Shown: positions 14,729 to 23,377, numbered from the stretch's first letter. The stretch is DNA of 25,196 nt from UMGS1696 sp964430105 (GCA_964430105.1 CAYSEF010000028.1:1-25196); one strand, 5' to 3'. The notes: generated by a model not told the origin, from the letters alone. Translations and numbers: made by a program.

Positions 14729-16299
14729 AACTGAAAAAACAAAAAACAACACTTATCGTGATGGCAGCGCTGTTTGTAGTGCTTCTTATCCTCTACTTCG
14801 CTGTCATCGTTCCCTTGACTGCTACTGTCGAGGATAATTCTCCCGCAGTAGAGCTTATTGACGGCGAAGTTCTCATAAACAACAAGCTGACTAACTTCTA
14901 TATGTTTCAGCCTATTTCTCGTGCATCTATGCAGTCGATTGAAGTTGAGAATGAATTCGGCGGCTACAAGATATACCGTGATGCTTCCGACACATTCCAG
15001 CTCGATGGCTTCATGGGCCTGCAATTTGATGCTGAGCTGTTCTCCTCTCTTGTCGTTACGACCGGTACTCCCACAGTAATGCAGAGAATAGCAACCGATC
15101 TTGACGCTGAAGGGCTTGCTGAATACGGCTTCGATGATCCTCAGGCTTCGTGGACTATCACTGATATCTCCGGCAACAAGGTAAAGGTTCTCGTCGGTGA
15201 TATGCTTCTCACTGAAGGTGGCTATTACGTTATGCTCGACGGCAGAAACGCTGTTTATATCATGGGTACAACTCTTGCCGACACCATATTAAAGCCTGCC
15301 TATTCGCTTCTGACACCTCTCCTGACCGCAGGTATGTCTCAGAACACATACTTCTACGTTGACAACTTCACCATTTGGCATGGCGATGAGCTGTTTATCA
15401 ATGTTGAACGTGTTCCTGAAGATCAGATGAGCAACCCGAACTCCATCGTTGAAGTTAATCTGAACTACCCGATATCCGAAACAGGCGAACGATATGATAT
15501 AAATGACTCTCTCTACTACGAGGTTCTTTACAAGTTCATCGCAATGCAGGGCGAAACCGTTGTTTCCTTCATGCCAACTGATGAGGAGCTTGAATCATAC
15601 GATCTCGCTGAGCCAAAGTACACTGTTCGTTACACCTACACTGACCCGACAACACAGACTGCATATGATTTCTTCATTTTCATATCCAAGCAGCAGTCCG
15701 ACGGCACATACTACGCTATCTCGAATCTGCTCGGCTATTCTGTTGTATGCCAGGTATCAAACGACAATCTCGGCTGGCTCGAATACGACAAATTCAAGTG
15801 GCTGTTCCCGACTCCGTTCTTTGTTAACATTCAGGAGGTTTCCAGAATCGCTCTTAAAGCTGACGGAATCGATGTTGATTTCTCACTTTCACACAGCATG
15901 AACGGTGAAACACCTGTACTTGACGTAACAGAAAAGAATTCAGGCGTATTTATTCCCGACAAGGAAGTCAAGAATTTCCGTGAATATTACAAGACAATGC
16001 TGAATATCACAAATCAGGAATATGCATCACTCTCCGCACAGGACAGAGCATCTCTGATTGCAAACGAGGACAACGTGATTATGACAATGACCTACGAAAA
16101 CACCTCCGGTGACTACTTCGAGTACAAATTCTACAAGTATATTGAAGAATCTACAGGCAAGGTAAGCGGTGGTAAAATCTTCGTAACAGTCAACGGCATT
16201 GGCGAATTCTACACGACAAACGACCTTGTAGAAAAAGTTATGAACGACACACCTCGAGTTCTCGCAGGACTTGACATTGATGCGTACAGACATAATTAA
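14725..16299 (+). CDS. DUF4340 domain-containing membrane-anchored protein
   Basis: A 524-residue protein with a short basic start (MKLKKQKT), one membrane segment at about 9-31, and a large extracytoplasmic region. The region GLAEYGFDDPQASWTITD, followed by KVKVLVGDMLL and YYVMLDG, is typical of DUF4340, a domain that occurs as a repeat next to GldG-type ABC components. ATGA overlap with the upstream gene shows coupling, so the four genes ATPase, permease, GldG-like and DUF4340 act as one unit. Function is unknown; a role in assembling or exporting a surface component is a guess from context. A strong terminator follows. Confidence 0.87.
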   Translation: MKLKKQKTTLIVMAALFVVLLILYFAVIVPLTATVEDNSPAVELIDGEVLINNKLTNFYMFQPISRASMQSIEVENEFGGYKIYRDASDTFQLDGFMGLQFDAELFSSLVVTTGTPTVMQRIATDLDAEGLAEYGFDDPQASWTITDISGNKVKVLVGDMLLTEGGYYVMLDGRNAVYIMGTTLADTILKPAYSLLTPLLTAGMSQNTYFYVDNFTIWHGDELFINVERVPEDQMSNPNSIVEVNLNYPISETGERYDINDSLYYEVLYKFIAMQGETVVSFMPTDEELESYDLAEPKYTVRYTYTDPTTQTAYDFFIFISKQQSDGTYYAISNLLGYSVVCQVSNDNLGWLEYDKFKWLFPTPFFVNIQEVSRIALKADGIDVDFSLSHSMNGETPVLDVTEKNSGVFIPDKEVKNFREYYKTMLNITNQEYASLSAQDRASLIANEDNVIMTMTYENTSGDYFEYKFYKYIEESTGKVSGGKIFVTVNGIGEFYTTNDLVEKVMNDTPRVLAGLDIDAYRHN

Positions 16300-16340
16300 C
16301 GAGGATATGCTCCGGTCGCAGTTATAAAAAAACACCAATA

Positions 16341-16391
16341 AAAAAGCTATCGCATTTTTGGAATTTCTTCCATAGTGCGGTAGCTTTTTTT
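16341..16391. terminator. Bidirectional intrinsic terminator
   Basis: AAAAAGCTATCGCA (16341-16354) pairs with TGCGGTAGCTTTTT (16376-16389) with one mismatch or wobble, flanked by A-rich and T-rich sequence. It ends the ABC operon on the plus strand and the DUF6062 operon on the minus strand. Confidence 0.9.
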
Positions 16392-16422
16392 ATTCAGTTT
16401 ATTTATGCAAATTATGCCAATC

Positions 16423-17163
16423 TCATGTCAACCCGTCGCTTGCTTTTTTCTCATCCTCATACACATGAAGATTTCCGCCAAGGAACAGTCTTGCACGTTC
16501 GGGAGCATCCTTTGCGTCACCCCAAGGTTCGTTCTCATAGCGATAATCGAACTTCTTGCAGAACCAGCTCACGTCAGCACGAAGCTTTTCAAAATAATTC
16601 GTTTCTATCTCGGTAACTGTTTTATAGAATTCTGCGAAATCCTTCTTTGACAGGCGTTCCTTCGCTGACTTGACAAATTTATGGTAATGTGCAAGGCAGA
16701 AGAAGGGTGCTTTCGTTACCTTATCATGGAACTGCTGGTCACTCTGCCACAGCAAAGCGGCTGTTTCAATCATGCGTGAGAAATTGTACTCTATTCTATC
16801 ACAGATATAACAGCTATTCTCAAGCTTATCAAGGCGTTTAACAGTGTTATCAGCCGTTTTATTGAGGAAAAGCGACATATTCCCCTCAATATCCTTTGCA
16901 ACTGCATCGAGATGACTTTCCATCATCAGTGCAAGTGGCAATCTCTTTCCACGATTAAACATAAGTCCGAGATGCGTGTCGCAAAAGCCGGCTTCGTTTG
17001 TCTTTAATCTGACATCAGGCTCCATCATTGAGGCACCAAGGATCAAATCAAGCTCATTCGCTTCAAGACGATTATACATCAAACAGAACGGACAGGTACA
17101 AAAGCCTTTTTCCTGCACCTTCTCAAACGCCTCATTGACGGGGATAGTATATATTTGTTCCAT
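16423..17163 (-). CDS. DUF6062-family protein with two CxxC...CxxH modules
   Basis: A 246-residue soluble protein that I recall as DUF6062, common in Clostridia and of unknown function. The N-terminal IYTIPVNEAFE is characteristic. Potential metal ligands fall in two repeated sets: C24-x2-C27 with C61-x2-H64, and C118-x2-C121 with C156-x2-H159. The gap inside each set is nearly equal (33 and 34 residues), each second pair is preceded by Phe, and helical segments follow. This suggests an internal duplication with two zinc or iron-sulfur sites (inference). AAAGGAG about 10 bases upstream fits the ATG at 17163. It is the last gene of the rimO-pgsA-ogg transcript, 80 bases after ogg, and ends at a bidirectional terminator. 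Confidence 0.78.
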   Translation of the reverse strand: MEQIYTIPVNEAFEKVQEKGFCTCPFCLMYNRLEANELDLILGASMMEPDVRLKTNEAGFCDTHLGLMFNRGKRLPLALMMESHLDAVAKDIEGNMSLFLNKTADNTVKRLDKLENSCYICDRIEYNFSRMIETAALLWQSDQQFHDKVTKAPFFCLAHYHKFVKSAKERLSKKDFAEFYKTVTEIETNYFEKLRADVSWFCKKFDYRYENEPWGDAKDAPERARLFLGGNLHVYEDEKKASDGLT

Positions 17164-17243
17164 AAAAATTGTTCTCCTTTATTGTTGTAAAAGGGGGAAT
17201 ATGCTCCTTAAATGAGGTTTGAACTCTCTGTTTTCAGCCTTCA

Positions 17244-18098
17244 CTACGCTTCGGCATGCCATCTTTCGTAATAAAACAAATACTGCTGTGCGAGTCCTGC
17301 ATATTTCCCGAAGGCTTTTACATCTATTCCATCGGGAAAATGCCGTTCAAGAGATCTTCTCATCCAAACATCAACAGGAAACGCTTCTGTTTTATGAAAG
17401 CCGAACAACAGCACACACGCCGACACCTTAGGGCCAACGCCTTTGATACTGCAAAGAATTTCCGCAGCTTTATCGTAATCGCAGGCATCGACCTCATCGA
17501 GAGCTATCTCACCTGACGAAATTTTCAAAGCCGCATCATAGATATATTTCGCACGAAAGCCTGTACGCAGTTCAAACAGTCCATCTTCACCGAGCGACAG
17601 AATTGCTTCTGCTGTGGGAAATTTTCCATCGACACCGCATTTTTCGCACAACGCACGCAAAATTTTCTTGATTCTGGGAATATTATTATTCTGCGACACG
17701 ATAAACGACACAAGAGCTTCCCATTTATCCTGACGCAAAATTCTTATACCGTTTCCACATTCCACCGCCTGAGCCATGAAATCACGATATTTAGTCGGAA
17801 CAGCTTCGATAATCGCATTATTGGCAGCATCGTAATCTTCATCAAGATCAAGATAATTTCGCCATATGTTTTCAAAATCCTCTACTGTTGAGCCGATGAT
17901 TTTGAAGCTATTCTGCGAACTCTGTGTAAAGGTGACATTTTTTCCGAATGCAGCTCCCGCAAAGGAATTGTCAGAAATCGAGTCAAATCCAAAGCATTGT
18001 CCGCAGTCGAAGGTTTTTTCCACCGAAAAAGGTGTAACACCACTGATTTCCAGTGCAGGTATGTTATTTTCAGTCGTGTAATTAACTATGTTCAACAT
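17244..18098 (-). CDS. ogg: 8-oxoguanine DNA glycosylase (OGG1-type, HhH-GPD family)
   Basis: A 284-residue base-excision repair enzyme that would remove 8-oxoguanine opposite cytosine and nick the strand. The N-terminal OGG_N domain has the signature TFDCGQCFGF (about 29-38). The HhH-GPD domain follows with FIVSQNNNIPRIKKI (about 132-146), the helix-hairpin-helix ILCSIKGVGPKVSACVLLF carrying the catalytic Lys (K224), and PVDVWMRR with the catalytic Asp (D243). These correspond to K249 and D268 of human OGG1. No Fe-S cluster Cys set is seen at the C-terminus, as expected for OGG1. The start at 18098 lacks a clear Shine-Dalgarno site but lies 8 bases after the pgsA stop, so translational coupling is likely. 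Confidence 0.9.
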   Translation of the reverse strand: MLNIVNYTTENNIPALEISGVTPFSVEKTFDCGQCFGFDSISDNSFAGAAFGKNVTFTQSSQNSFKIIGSTVEDFENIWRNYLDLDEDYDAANNAIIEAVPTKYRDFMAQAVECGNGIRILRQDKWEALVSFIVSQNNNIPRIKKILRALCEKCGVDGKFPTAEAILSLGEDGLFELRTGFRAKYIYDAALKISSGEIALDEVDACDYDKAAEILCSIKGVGPKVSACVLLFGFHKTEAFPVDVWMRRSLERHFPDGIDVKAFGKYAGLAQQYLFYYERWHAEA

Positions 18099-18106
18099 TT
18101 GCTGTA

Positions 18107-18688
18107 TTACTTTGTCTTACCGATATAAGGCCAATATGCCTTGAGATAGTCAATTCCCGACCAAAGTGTCATAACAAGCATTGCTACAGTTGTAATATAC
18201 GAAAGCAAATGCCATTCTGTAAAGGGCTTAAACGGAAGAATAACCGGTTCAAGGAGAATACAGATAATGCAAATCATCTGAGTTACGGTCTTGACCTTAC
18301 CGAGCCACTGTGCTGCAATAACGATACCGGCATTGCTTGCGACAACAGCACGGAGAGAGGTTACGATAAATTCACGGAAAATAACGATAGCCGCAGCCCA
18401 TACAAAAACATTACGCAGGTAATCAAAACGCATGACTATTCCGAGCATTGCTGAAATTATCAGCAGTTTATCGGCAAGCGGGTCCATAAATTTTCCGAAA
18501 TCGGTGACAAGATTGTATTTTCTTGCAATCTTGCCGTCGAGCATATCGGTAAGTGAAGTGAGTGCAAATATCGCCGCTGTAACAATACGAAGAACTGCAT
18601 CCGGAATAGGAAGCGGGACACACAAAAGGAATAAGAATATCGGAACCATGCACATTCGCAGCACGGTTAATTTATTTGGTAAATTCAT
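18107..18688 (-). CDS. pgsA: CDP-diacylglycerol-glycerol-3-phosphate 3-phosphatidyltransferase
   Basis: Membrane enzyme that forms phosphatidylglycerol phosphate, the committed step to phosphatidylglycerol and cardiolipin. The 193-residue chain has the full CDP-alcohol phosphatidyltransferase motif D-x2-DG-x2-AR-x8-G-x3-D-x3-D, read in DMLDGKIARKYNLVTDFGKF followed by MDPLADK. N-terminal MNLPNKLTVLRM is typical, and several membrane helices surround the motif. The ATG at 18688 has AGGAG with 5-base spacing and is preferred over the GTG two codons earlier at 18694, which overlaps that site. It lies 37 bases after rimO and 8 bases before ogg, in one operon. Confidence 0.96.
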   Translation of the reverse strand: MNLPNKLTVLRMCMVPIFLFLLCVPLPIPDAVLRIVTAAIFALTSLTDMLDGKIARKYNLVTDFGKFMDPLADKLLIISAMLGIVMRFDYLRNVFVWAAAIVIFREFIVTSLRAVVASNAGIVIAAQWLGKVKTVTQMICIICILLEPVILPFKPFTEWHLLSYITTVAMLVMTLWSGIDYLKAYWPYIGKTK

Positions 18689-18725
18689 AAGCACTCCTAA
18701 AAAATCAAACTAAACTTTGCAAGAA

Positions 18726-20135
18726 TCAGATATTATCGAAATCGATCATAGCCTCACCAACGAGGTCATAATCCATTGCTTCGGTAATTTTTACATCGAT
18801 CATTTCGCCTTCCGCTATACGCAAATCCTTACGGCGTACATTGAACCATATCTTACCGTCGATATCCGCAGCTTCGGCATAGCTTCTTCCGTAGTGTGAT
18901 TCAGCAACAGGGTCAAAGCCTTCACACATAACCTTTATGACTTGACCTACTCTCGACTGATTATACGCTTCACTGACAGAAAGCTGAGTCTGCATAAGTA
19001 TATCATATCTATCCTGCTTCAGCTGTTCGTCTATCTGATCCTCGAAATCGTATGCGGGAGTATCTTCTTCTCTTGAATATGTGAATGCGCCGAATCTTTC
19101 AAACTTTGTTTCCTTTATAAATTCGCAAAGCTCTCTGAAATCCTCGTCAGTTTCACCGGGGAATCCGACGATTGCAGTAGATCTGAGTACCATACCGGGT
19201 ATTGTACGCAATTTTGCAATACCTTCACGGATAGTATTCGAGTCACCGTGGCGGTTCATACGTCTAAGCACGTCATCGGAAATATGCTGTATCGGAATAT
19301 CGATATACTTAACAACACGCGGATTGTTCTTTATTTCTTCAACAAGCTCGTCTGTAATCTTGTCAGGATAGCAATAGAGCAGTCTTATCCACGGAATGTC
19401 AGTTGCCTCACAAATACCGCGAATAAGCTCAGGAAGCTCGTATTTACCATACAGATCGATACCATACGCAGTAGTATCCTGTGCTATGAGGTTTACCTCT
19501 TTGATACCCATAGCAGCAAGAGAGGAAACTTCTTCGATAATCTCCTTCATTGTTCTGCTACGCATTTTACCTCTGATAAGCGGGATAGCACAATATGTAC
19601 AGCGGTTTGAACATCCTTCGGCAATTTTAACATACGCCATATGGTCGCCTGTTGTTACAACTCTTTCGCCACCGATAACAGATGCTTCTTTATCGTCAAA
19701 GCAAGTGAATTTCTTAGCATTTGAGCCTTTCGGTGAGCGTGACTTCTTGCCGGATTCACGTTTTTCAGCCTGTTCAAGCACAGATTCAACAGCCTCGACT
19801 ATCTTATGTATACCACCTACACCAAGCAGAGCGTCTACTTCCGGCAGTTCATCGAATATCTGCTTCTGATATCTTTCAGCAAGACAGCCTGTTACGATGA
19901 TTCCCTTAAGAGAGTGGTGTTTCTTGAGCCAGCCGATATCAATAATGTTATCAATAGATTCTTTTTTTGCGCTTTCGATAAACGCACAGGTGTTGATAAT
20001 AACAACATCAGCCTCAGTTTCTTCCGGTGTGATCTCGTAGCCTGCATCAACAAGGTGCTTCAGCATAACCTCAGTATCGCACAAATTTTTAGAACAACCG
20101 AGGGAAATAAATCCTACGGTACCTTTATTAGCCAT
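18726..20135 (-). CDS. rimO: Ribosomal protein S12 methylthiotransferase
   Basis: A 469-residue radical SAM enzyme that adds a methylthio group to the conserved Asp of ribosomal protein S12. The N-terminal MTTase domain has the three Fe-S Cys in GFISLGCSKNLCDTE, NTCAFIESAK and VTGCLAERY. The radical SAM cluster CxxxCxxC is in EGCSNRCTYCAIPLIRGKMR, followed by LIAQDTTAYG, the IDIPIQHISDDVLRRM segment and GFPGETDEDF. The C-terminal TRAM domain ends the chain. The order and motifs match RimO rather than MiaB. AAAGGA 10 bases upstream supports the ATG at 20135; an earlier in-frame Met at 20168 lies next to the promoter and has no ribosome binding site. It is first in the rimO-pgsA-ogg-DUF6062 operon. 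Confidence 0.97.
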   Translation of the reverse strand: MANKGTVGFISLGCSKNLCDTEVMLKHLVDAGYEITPEETEADVVIINTCAFIESAKKESIDNIIDIGWLKKHHSLKGIIVTGCLAERYQKQIFDELPEVDALLGVGGIHKIVEAVESVLEQAEKRESGKKSRSPKGSNAKKFTCFDDKEASVIGGERVVTTGDHMAYVKIAEGCSNRCTYCAIPLIRGKMRSRTMKEIIEEVSSLAAMGIKEVNLIAQDTTAYGIDLYGKYELPELIRGICEATDIPWIRLLYCYPDKITDELVEEIKNNPRVVKYIDIPIQHISDDVLRRMNRHGDSNTIREGIAKLRTIPGMVLRSTAIVGFPGETDEDFRELCEFIKETKFERFGAFTYSREEDTPAYDFEDQIDEQLKQDRYDILMQTQLSVSEAYNQSRVGQVIKVMCEGFDPVAESHYGRSYAEAADIDGKIWFNVRRKDLRIAEGEMIDVKITEAMDYDLVGEAMIDFDNI

Positions 20136-20173
20136 AATATATAATTCCTTTCGGAGATAGTATTCCATATCAC

Positions 20174-20202
20174 ATTATATCACAAATCGACATGATAAGC
20201 AA
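20174..20202 (-). promoter_or_regulatory. Promoter of the rimO operon
   Basis: On the minus strand TGATATAAT (extended -10, TATAAT at 20179-20174) is preceded at 17 bases by TTGCTT (20202-20197). The predicted start is about 32 bases before the rimO ATG. Confidence 0.72.
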
Positions 20203-20234
20203 TGGTAAAAGATACGACATAATGTGAATAAATT

Positions 20235-20270
20235 AAAAAAAGAGGGATAGCATTGTGCCTCTCCCCCTTT
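20235..20270 (-). terminator. Intrinsic terminator after recX
   Basis: On the minus strand AAAGGGGGA (20270-20262) pairs with TCCCTCTTT (20247-20239) with one G-U pair, followed by T residues to 20235. It lies 16 bases after the recX stop codon and upstream of the rimO promoter. Confidence 0.85.
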
Positions 20271-20285
20271 TATCTGTTATTTTAC

Positions 20286-20930
20286 TCAGTACTCGTCCTT
20301 CAACAAAGCAATAACTTCGCCTGCTGTAAATCCCTGACGCATCATTGCAGCTATCATTTTCTGCCTGTCATCACGGGACAATTCATTGGCGTGTGGATAT
20401 TTCCTTGTCATTTGATAACGCAGAGCCTCACGATAATCCTCGTCAGGTATTGCATCTGCGGCAGCTCTTGAAGCTTCAGCCGAATATCCGTGTGAACGCA
20501 AATACTCGATAATTCGCCTTTTTCCGTAATGCTTTGATCTAACCGCTGATTCTGCAATGCGAATGCACGACTGCTCCTCGTTAAGGTAGCCTTTTTTCTC
20601 TAAAAACTGCACTGCATGATCAGCCGATTCTGCTGAAAAGCCTTTTTTTGTCAGCTTAAAGCGAATCTCCCTTGCGCTTTTATCCCCTGCCGACAAAATT
20701 CTTGCGGCTTCGTGGAGTGCGGCAGTCTTTTCTGCGGACAAATGCAATTCGTCATACAGCTTTTCTGTAACTTCGTCAAGCTCCTTTGGGGTATGCTCAA
20801 CTCTCTTGCACATTCTCCGCCACTCACCGACTGACAATATCAAGCATTCCTCACCGTTTCCCATTTCGTTTGCGATAAGCACAGTGACAGTACCTGATTC
20901 AGGCGTAACAATGATCGATTTTATGAACAT
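20286..20930 (-). CDS. recX: Regulatory protein RecX
   Basis: A 214-residue cytoplasmic protein that binds RecA filaments and modulates their activity. It has the helical three-repeat architecture of RecX: AARILSAGDKSAREIRFKLT with KKGFSAESADHAVQFLEKKG, then an RIAESAVRSKHYGKRRIIEY segment with LRSHGYSAE, and finally MIAAMMRQGFTAGEVIALLK. The N-terminal 60 or so residues form the beta-rich part seen in longer Firmicutes RecX. The ATG at 20930 has GAGGT 4 bases upstream; the GTG at 20936 overlaps that site and is rejected. It lies 12 bases after recF, so recF and recX are co-translated or at least co-transcribed. Confidence 0.9.
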   Translation of the reverse strand: MFIKSIIVTPESGTVTVLIANEMGNGEECLILSVGEWRRMCKRVEHTPKELDEVTEKLYDELHLSAEKTAALHEAARILSAGDKSAREIRFKLTKKGFSAESADHAVQFLEKKGYLNEEQSCIRIAESAVRSKHYGKRRIIEYLRSHGYSAEASRAAADAIPDEDYREALRYQMTRKYPHANELSRDDRQKMIAAMMRQGFTAGEVIALLKDEY

Positions 20931-20942
20931 TAGCACCTCTCA

Positions 20943-22100
20943 CTATTTTGCCAAATTTATCGCACCGTTCGCAACATTAACAAAATTAACAAACTCAGCC
21001 TGATTTCCCGGAATAACGTCGGGCTCACACGATGTTACTATTATCTGGCGAGGACGTGAAACATCCGGACTTCCAAGTGTTTCCAAAATATATCTACGGC
21101 GATTTTCGTCAAGCTCAGAAAAAACGTCATCGAGCAAAATTACGGGATATTCACCGCCAAGAGTATTTGCAATCTCTGCTTCCGCCAATTTCAGTGACAA
21201 AACGATGCTTCTCTGCTGACCCTGCGAGGCAAACAACTTTGCTTCCTTACCGTTCAGTCGCATTACAACATCATCCTTATGCGTTCCCCAAAGAGTAACT
21301 CCTGCCGCTATTTCACGTTCGATATTTACGGTCAGCTTTTCATAAAGTGTTGCTCTGTCGGGAGCTTTTGCAGAAGTCAATGGCGAAGGTATGCCCTCAT
21401 ACAATGCGTGGGAGTTATAGACAAGCTCGGGAACCTCTGCACCGTTTGTCATTTCGCTGAAATACCGTGCAACTGCCTCAGACAAATAGCCGGTATACTC
21501 GTTACGATACGCAGAAATCCATGCTCCACATTCAGACAAGGATTCAGCATACACATCCCATTCCTCACGGCTGACAGCTTCACCATTCTGTGCACGCTTG
21601 ATCAGTGCATTTCTCTCCGAGAGGATTTTTGTATATCTTCTCAGATAAGTCAAATATGCGCCTGAAAGCTGAGAAATGGCGATATCGAGAAAAGTACGCC
21701 TTTCCAAAGGTCCACCGGTGACTATCGACAAATTTGCAGGACAAAACAGTACTGCACGGAAGTTACCCATCATTTCAGCAGTAGACGACAATGGCGCACC
21801 GTTTCTTGTCAGCCTTTTTTTGCCACTTTTCGGCAATACTGCTTCAAGTCTTGTATCATTTTCGTACCCATCACGACGAAATTCAAGTTCGACCGAGGCA
21901 AAATCGCAGCCGAACCTAACAAGCTCACGTTCTTTTGCTCCGCGAAACGATCTTCCTCTGGCGAAATAATAGATACCCTCAAGAATATTCGATTTTCCCT
22001 GAGCGTTCATTCCCCAAAGCACGTTGATACCACCACCAAGCGGTACTTCGCACATGGGAATATTACGCCAATCCTTAAAACAAACACGCGAAACTAACAT
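20943..22100 (-). CDS. recF: DNA replication and repair protein RecF
   Basis: A 385-residue SMC-like ABC ATPase that loads RecA at gapped DNA in the RecFOR pathway. It has Walker A GMNAQGKSN (about 30-38), the family segment NILEGIYYFARGRSFRGAKE, the region FCPANLSIVTGGPLERRTFLD, signature FASQGQQRSIVLSLKLAE, and Walker B VILLDDVFSELDENRRRYI. All RecF landmarks are present and length is normal. An AAAAGG lies about 10 bases upstream of the ATG at 22100. In many bacteria recF follows dnaA-dnaN; here it sits 74 bases after recA and 12 before recX with no terminator between. Confidence 0.96.
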   Translation of the reverse strand: MLVSRVCFKDWRNIPMCEVPLGGGINVLWGMNAQGKSNILEGIYYFARGRSFRGAKERELVRFGCDFASVELEFRRDGYENDTRLEAVLPKSGKKRLTRNGAPLSSTAEMMGNFRAVLFCPANLSIVTGGPLERRTFLDIAISQLSGAYLTYLRRYTKILSERNALIKRAQNGEAVSREEWDVYAESLSECGAWISAYRNEYTGYLSEAVARYFSEMTNGAEVPELVYNSHALYEGIPSPLTSAKAPDRATLYEKLTVNIEREIAAGVTLWGTHKDDVVMRLNGKEAKLFASQGQQRSIVLSLKLAEAEIANTLGGEYPVILLDDVFSELDENRRRYILETLGSPDVSRPRQIIVTSCEPDVIPGNQAEFVNFVNVANGAINLAK

Positions 22101-22174
22101 GGGTCACAGCCTTTTAGTAGTACAGATTTATAGTTCTTTTATTTTCAGTTAGTGAAACTCCAAATTCGCTACGA

Positions 22175-23305
22175 TTACTCGTCATCCTCACCGAGGTCGA
22201 GAAGTCTGATATCAAGTTCCTCGTTGTCGGCTTCGTCAAAATCTTCGAGGTCATCTTCACGTTCCATATCGGGAGCTTCGCCTTTTTCTTTAATTTTCGC
22301 TTCAAGCTCAGCCATAAGTGCTGGGTCATTATCTATTGCGATTCGAGCGTTATCTCTGCCCTGTGCAAGTCTGTTTCCGTCATACGAGAACCAAGCTCCA
22401 CTCTTTTCGATAATTCCAAGCTCTACAGCCATATCAACGATTTCGCTTGCCTTCGAAATACCCGTACCGTATAGAATATCGAATTCAGCAACCTTAAACG
22501 GCGGAGCAACCTTATTTTTTACAACCTTACACTTAACACGGTTACCAACAACATCAGTACCGTTTTTAAGCGCTTCTGATTTACGAATTTCGATTCTTAC
22601 AGACGCATAGAATTTAAGCGCACGACCACCGGTTGTAGTTTCGGGATTACCATATACAACGCCGACCTTTTCACGGAGCTGGTTGATAAAGATAACTATG
22701 CAATTAGTTTTAGCGATAGTACCGGAAAGCTTACGAAGTGCCTGTGACATAAGTCTTGCCTGAAGGCCGACATGAGAAGCACCCATATCACCATCGATTT
22801 CCTGCTGTGGAACGAGAGCTGCAACGGAGTCGATAACGATTATATCGATAGCACCGGAACGAACAAGTGCATCGCAAATTTCAAGAGCCTGTTCACCTGA
22901 ATCCGGCTGTGAAACGAGAAGATTATCGATATCAACGCCAAGATTCTTTGCGTAAACCGGATCAAGAGCGTGTTCTGCGTCGATAAATGCAGCTTCACCG
23001 CCTGCTTTCTGCACTTCTGCGATAGCGTGAAGAGTGAGTGTAGTCTTACCTGACGATTCGGGGCCATACACTTCAATAATTCTGCCCTTCGGAAGACCGC
23101 CTATACCAAGTGCCATATCAAGAGATATCGAGCCTGTTGAAACGGCAGATACGTTCATTTTGGGATTTTCTCCCATTTTGATTATAGTGCCTTTACCAAA
23201 GCTCTTTTCTATCTGACTTATTGCAGTTTCCAGTGCTTTTTTTCTTTCTTCGGGTGTTTTATCGGTGAGATCGACCGTTGTTTTCTTACTGGTAGCTTTT
23301 GCCAT
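22175..23305 (-). CDS. recA: Recombinase RecA
   Basis: A 376-residue strand-exchange ATPase central to homologous recombination and SOS induction. Visible landmarks are ALETAISQIEKSFGKG, Walker A GPESSGKT (about 81-88), AAFIDAEHALDPVYAKNLGV, the L1 region QQEIDGDMGASHVGLQARLM, INQLREKVGVVYGNPETTTGG (L2 and adjoining), and the acidic C-terminal tail. The start is ATG 23305, with AAAGGA 8 bases upstream; an upstream TTG at 23323 overlaps that site and is rejected. A good SigA promoter and a LexA-like operator lie just upstream. recF and recX follow on the same strand without a visible terminator. Confidence 0.98.
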   Translation of the reverse strand: MAKATSKKTTVDLTDKTPEERKKALETAISQIEKSFGKGTIIKMGENPKMNVSAVSTGSISLDMALGIGGLPKGRIIEVYGPESSGKTTLTLHAIAEVQKAGGEAAFIDAEHALDPVYAKNLGVDIDNLLVSQPDSGEQALEICDALVRSGAIDIIVIDSVAALVPQQEIDGDMGASHVGLQARLMSQALRKLSGTIAKTNCIVIFINQLREKVGVVYGNPETTTGGRALKFYASVRIEIRKSEALKNGTDVVGNRVKCKVVKNKVAPPFKVAEFDILYGTGISKASEIVDMAVELGIIEKSGAWFSYDGNRLAQGRDNARIAIDNDPALMAELEAKIKEKGEAPDMEREDDLEDFDEADNEELDIRLLDLGEDDE

Positions 23306-23328
23306 ATCATAAAGTCCTTTCAAAAATA

Positions 23329-23340
23329 GAACAAATATTC
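23329..23340 (-). promoter_or_regulatory. Candidate LexA (SOS) operator at recA
   Basis: GAACAAATATTC (plus-strand reading) matches the Gram-positive SOS box core GAAC-N4-GTTC at 7 of 8 fixed positions; the mismatch is ATTC for GTTC. It overlaps the expected transcription start between the -10 and the ribosome binding site of recA, where a repressor would block transcription. The flanking bases of the longer consensus are not well matched. Confidence 0.5.
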
Positions 23341-23348
23341 TTTCCTAT

Positions 23349-23377
23349 ATTATATAATAAAAACGATCGGATATCAA
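23349..23377 (-). promoter_or_regulatory. Promoter of recA
   Basis: On the minus strand -35 TTGATA (23377-23372) and a perfect -10 TATAAT (23354-23349) are separated by 17 bases. The start would be near 23342, about 37 bases before the ATG. Confidence 0.88.
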
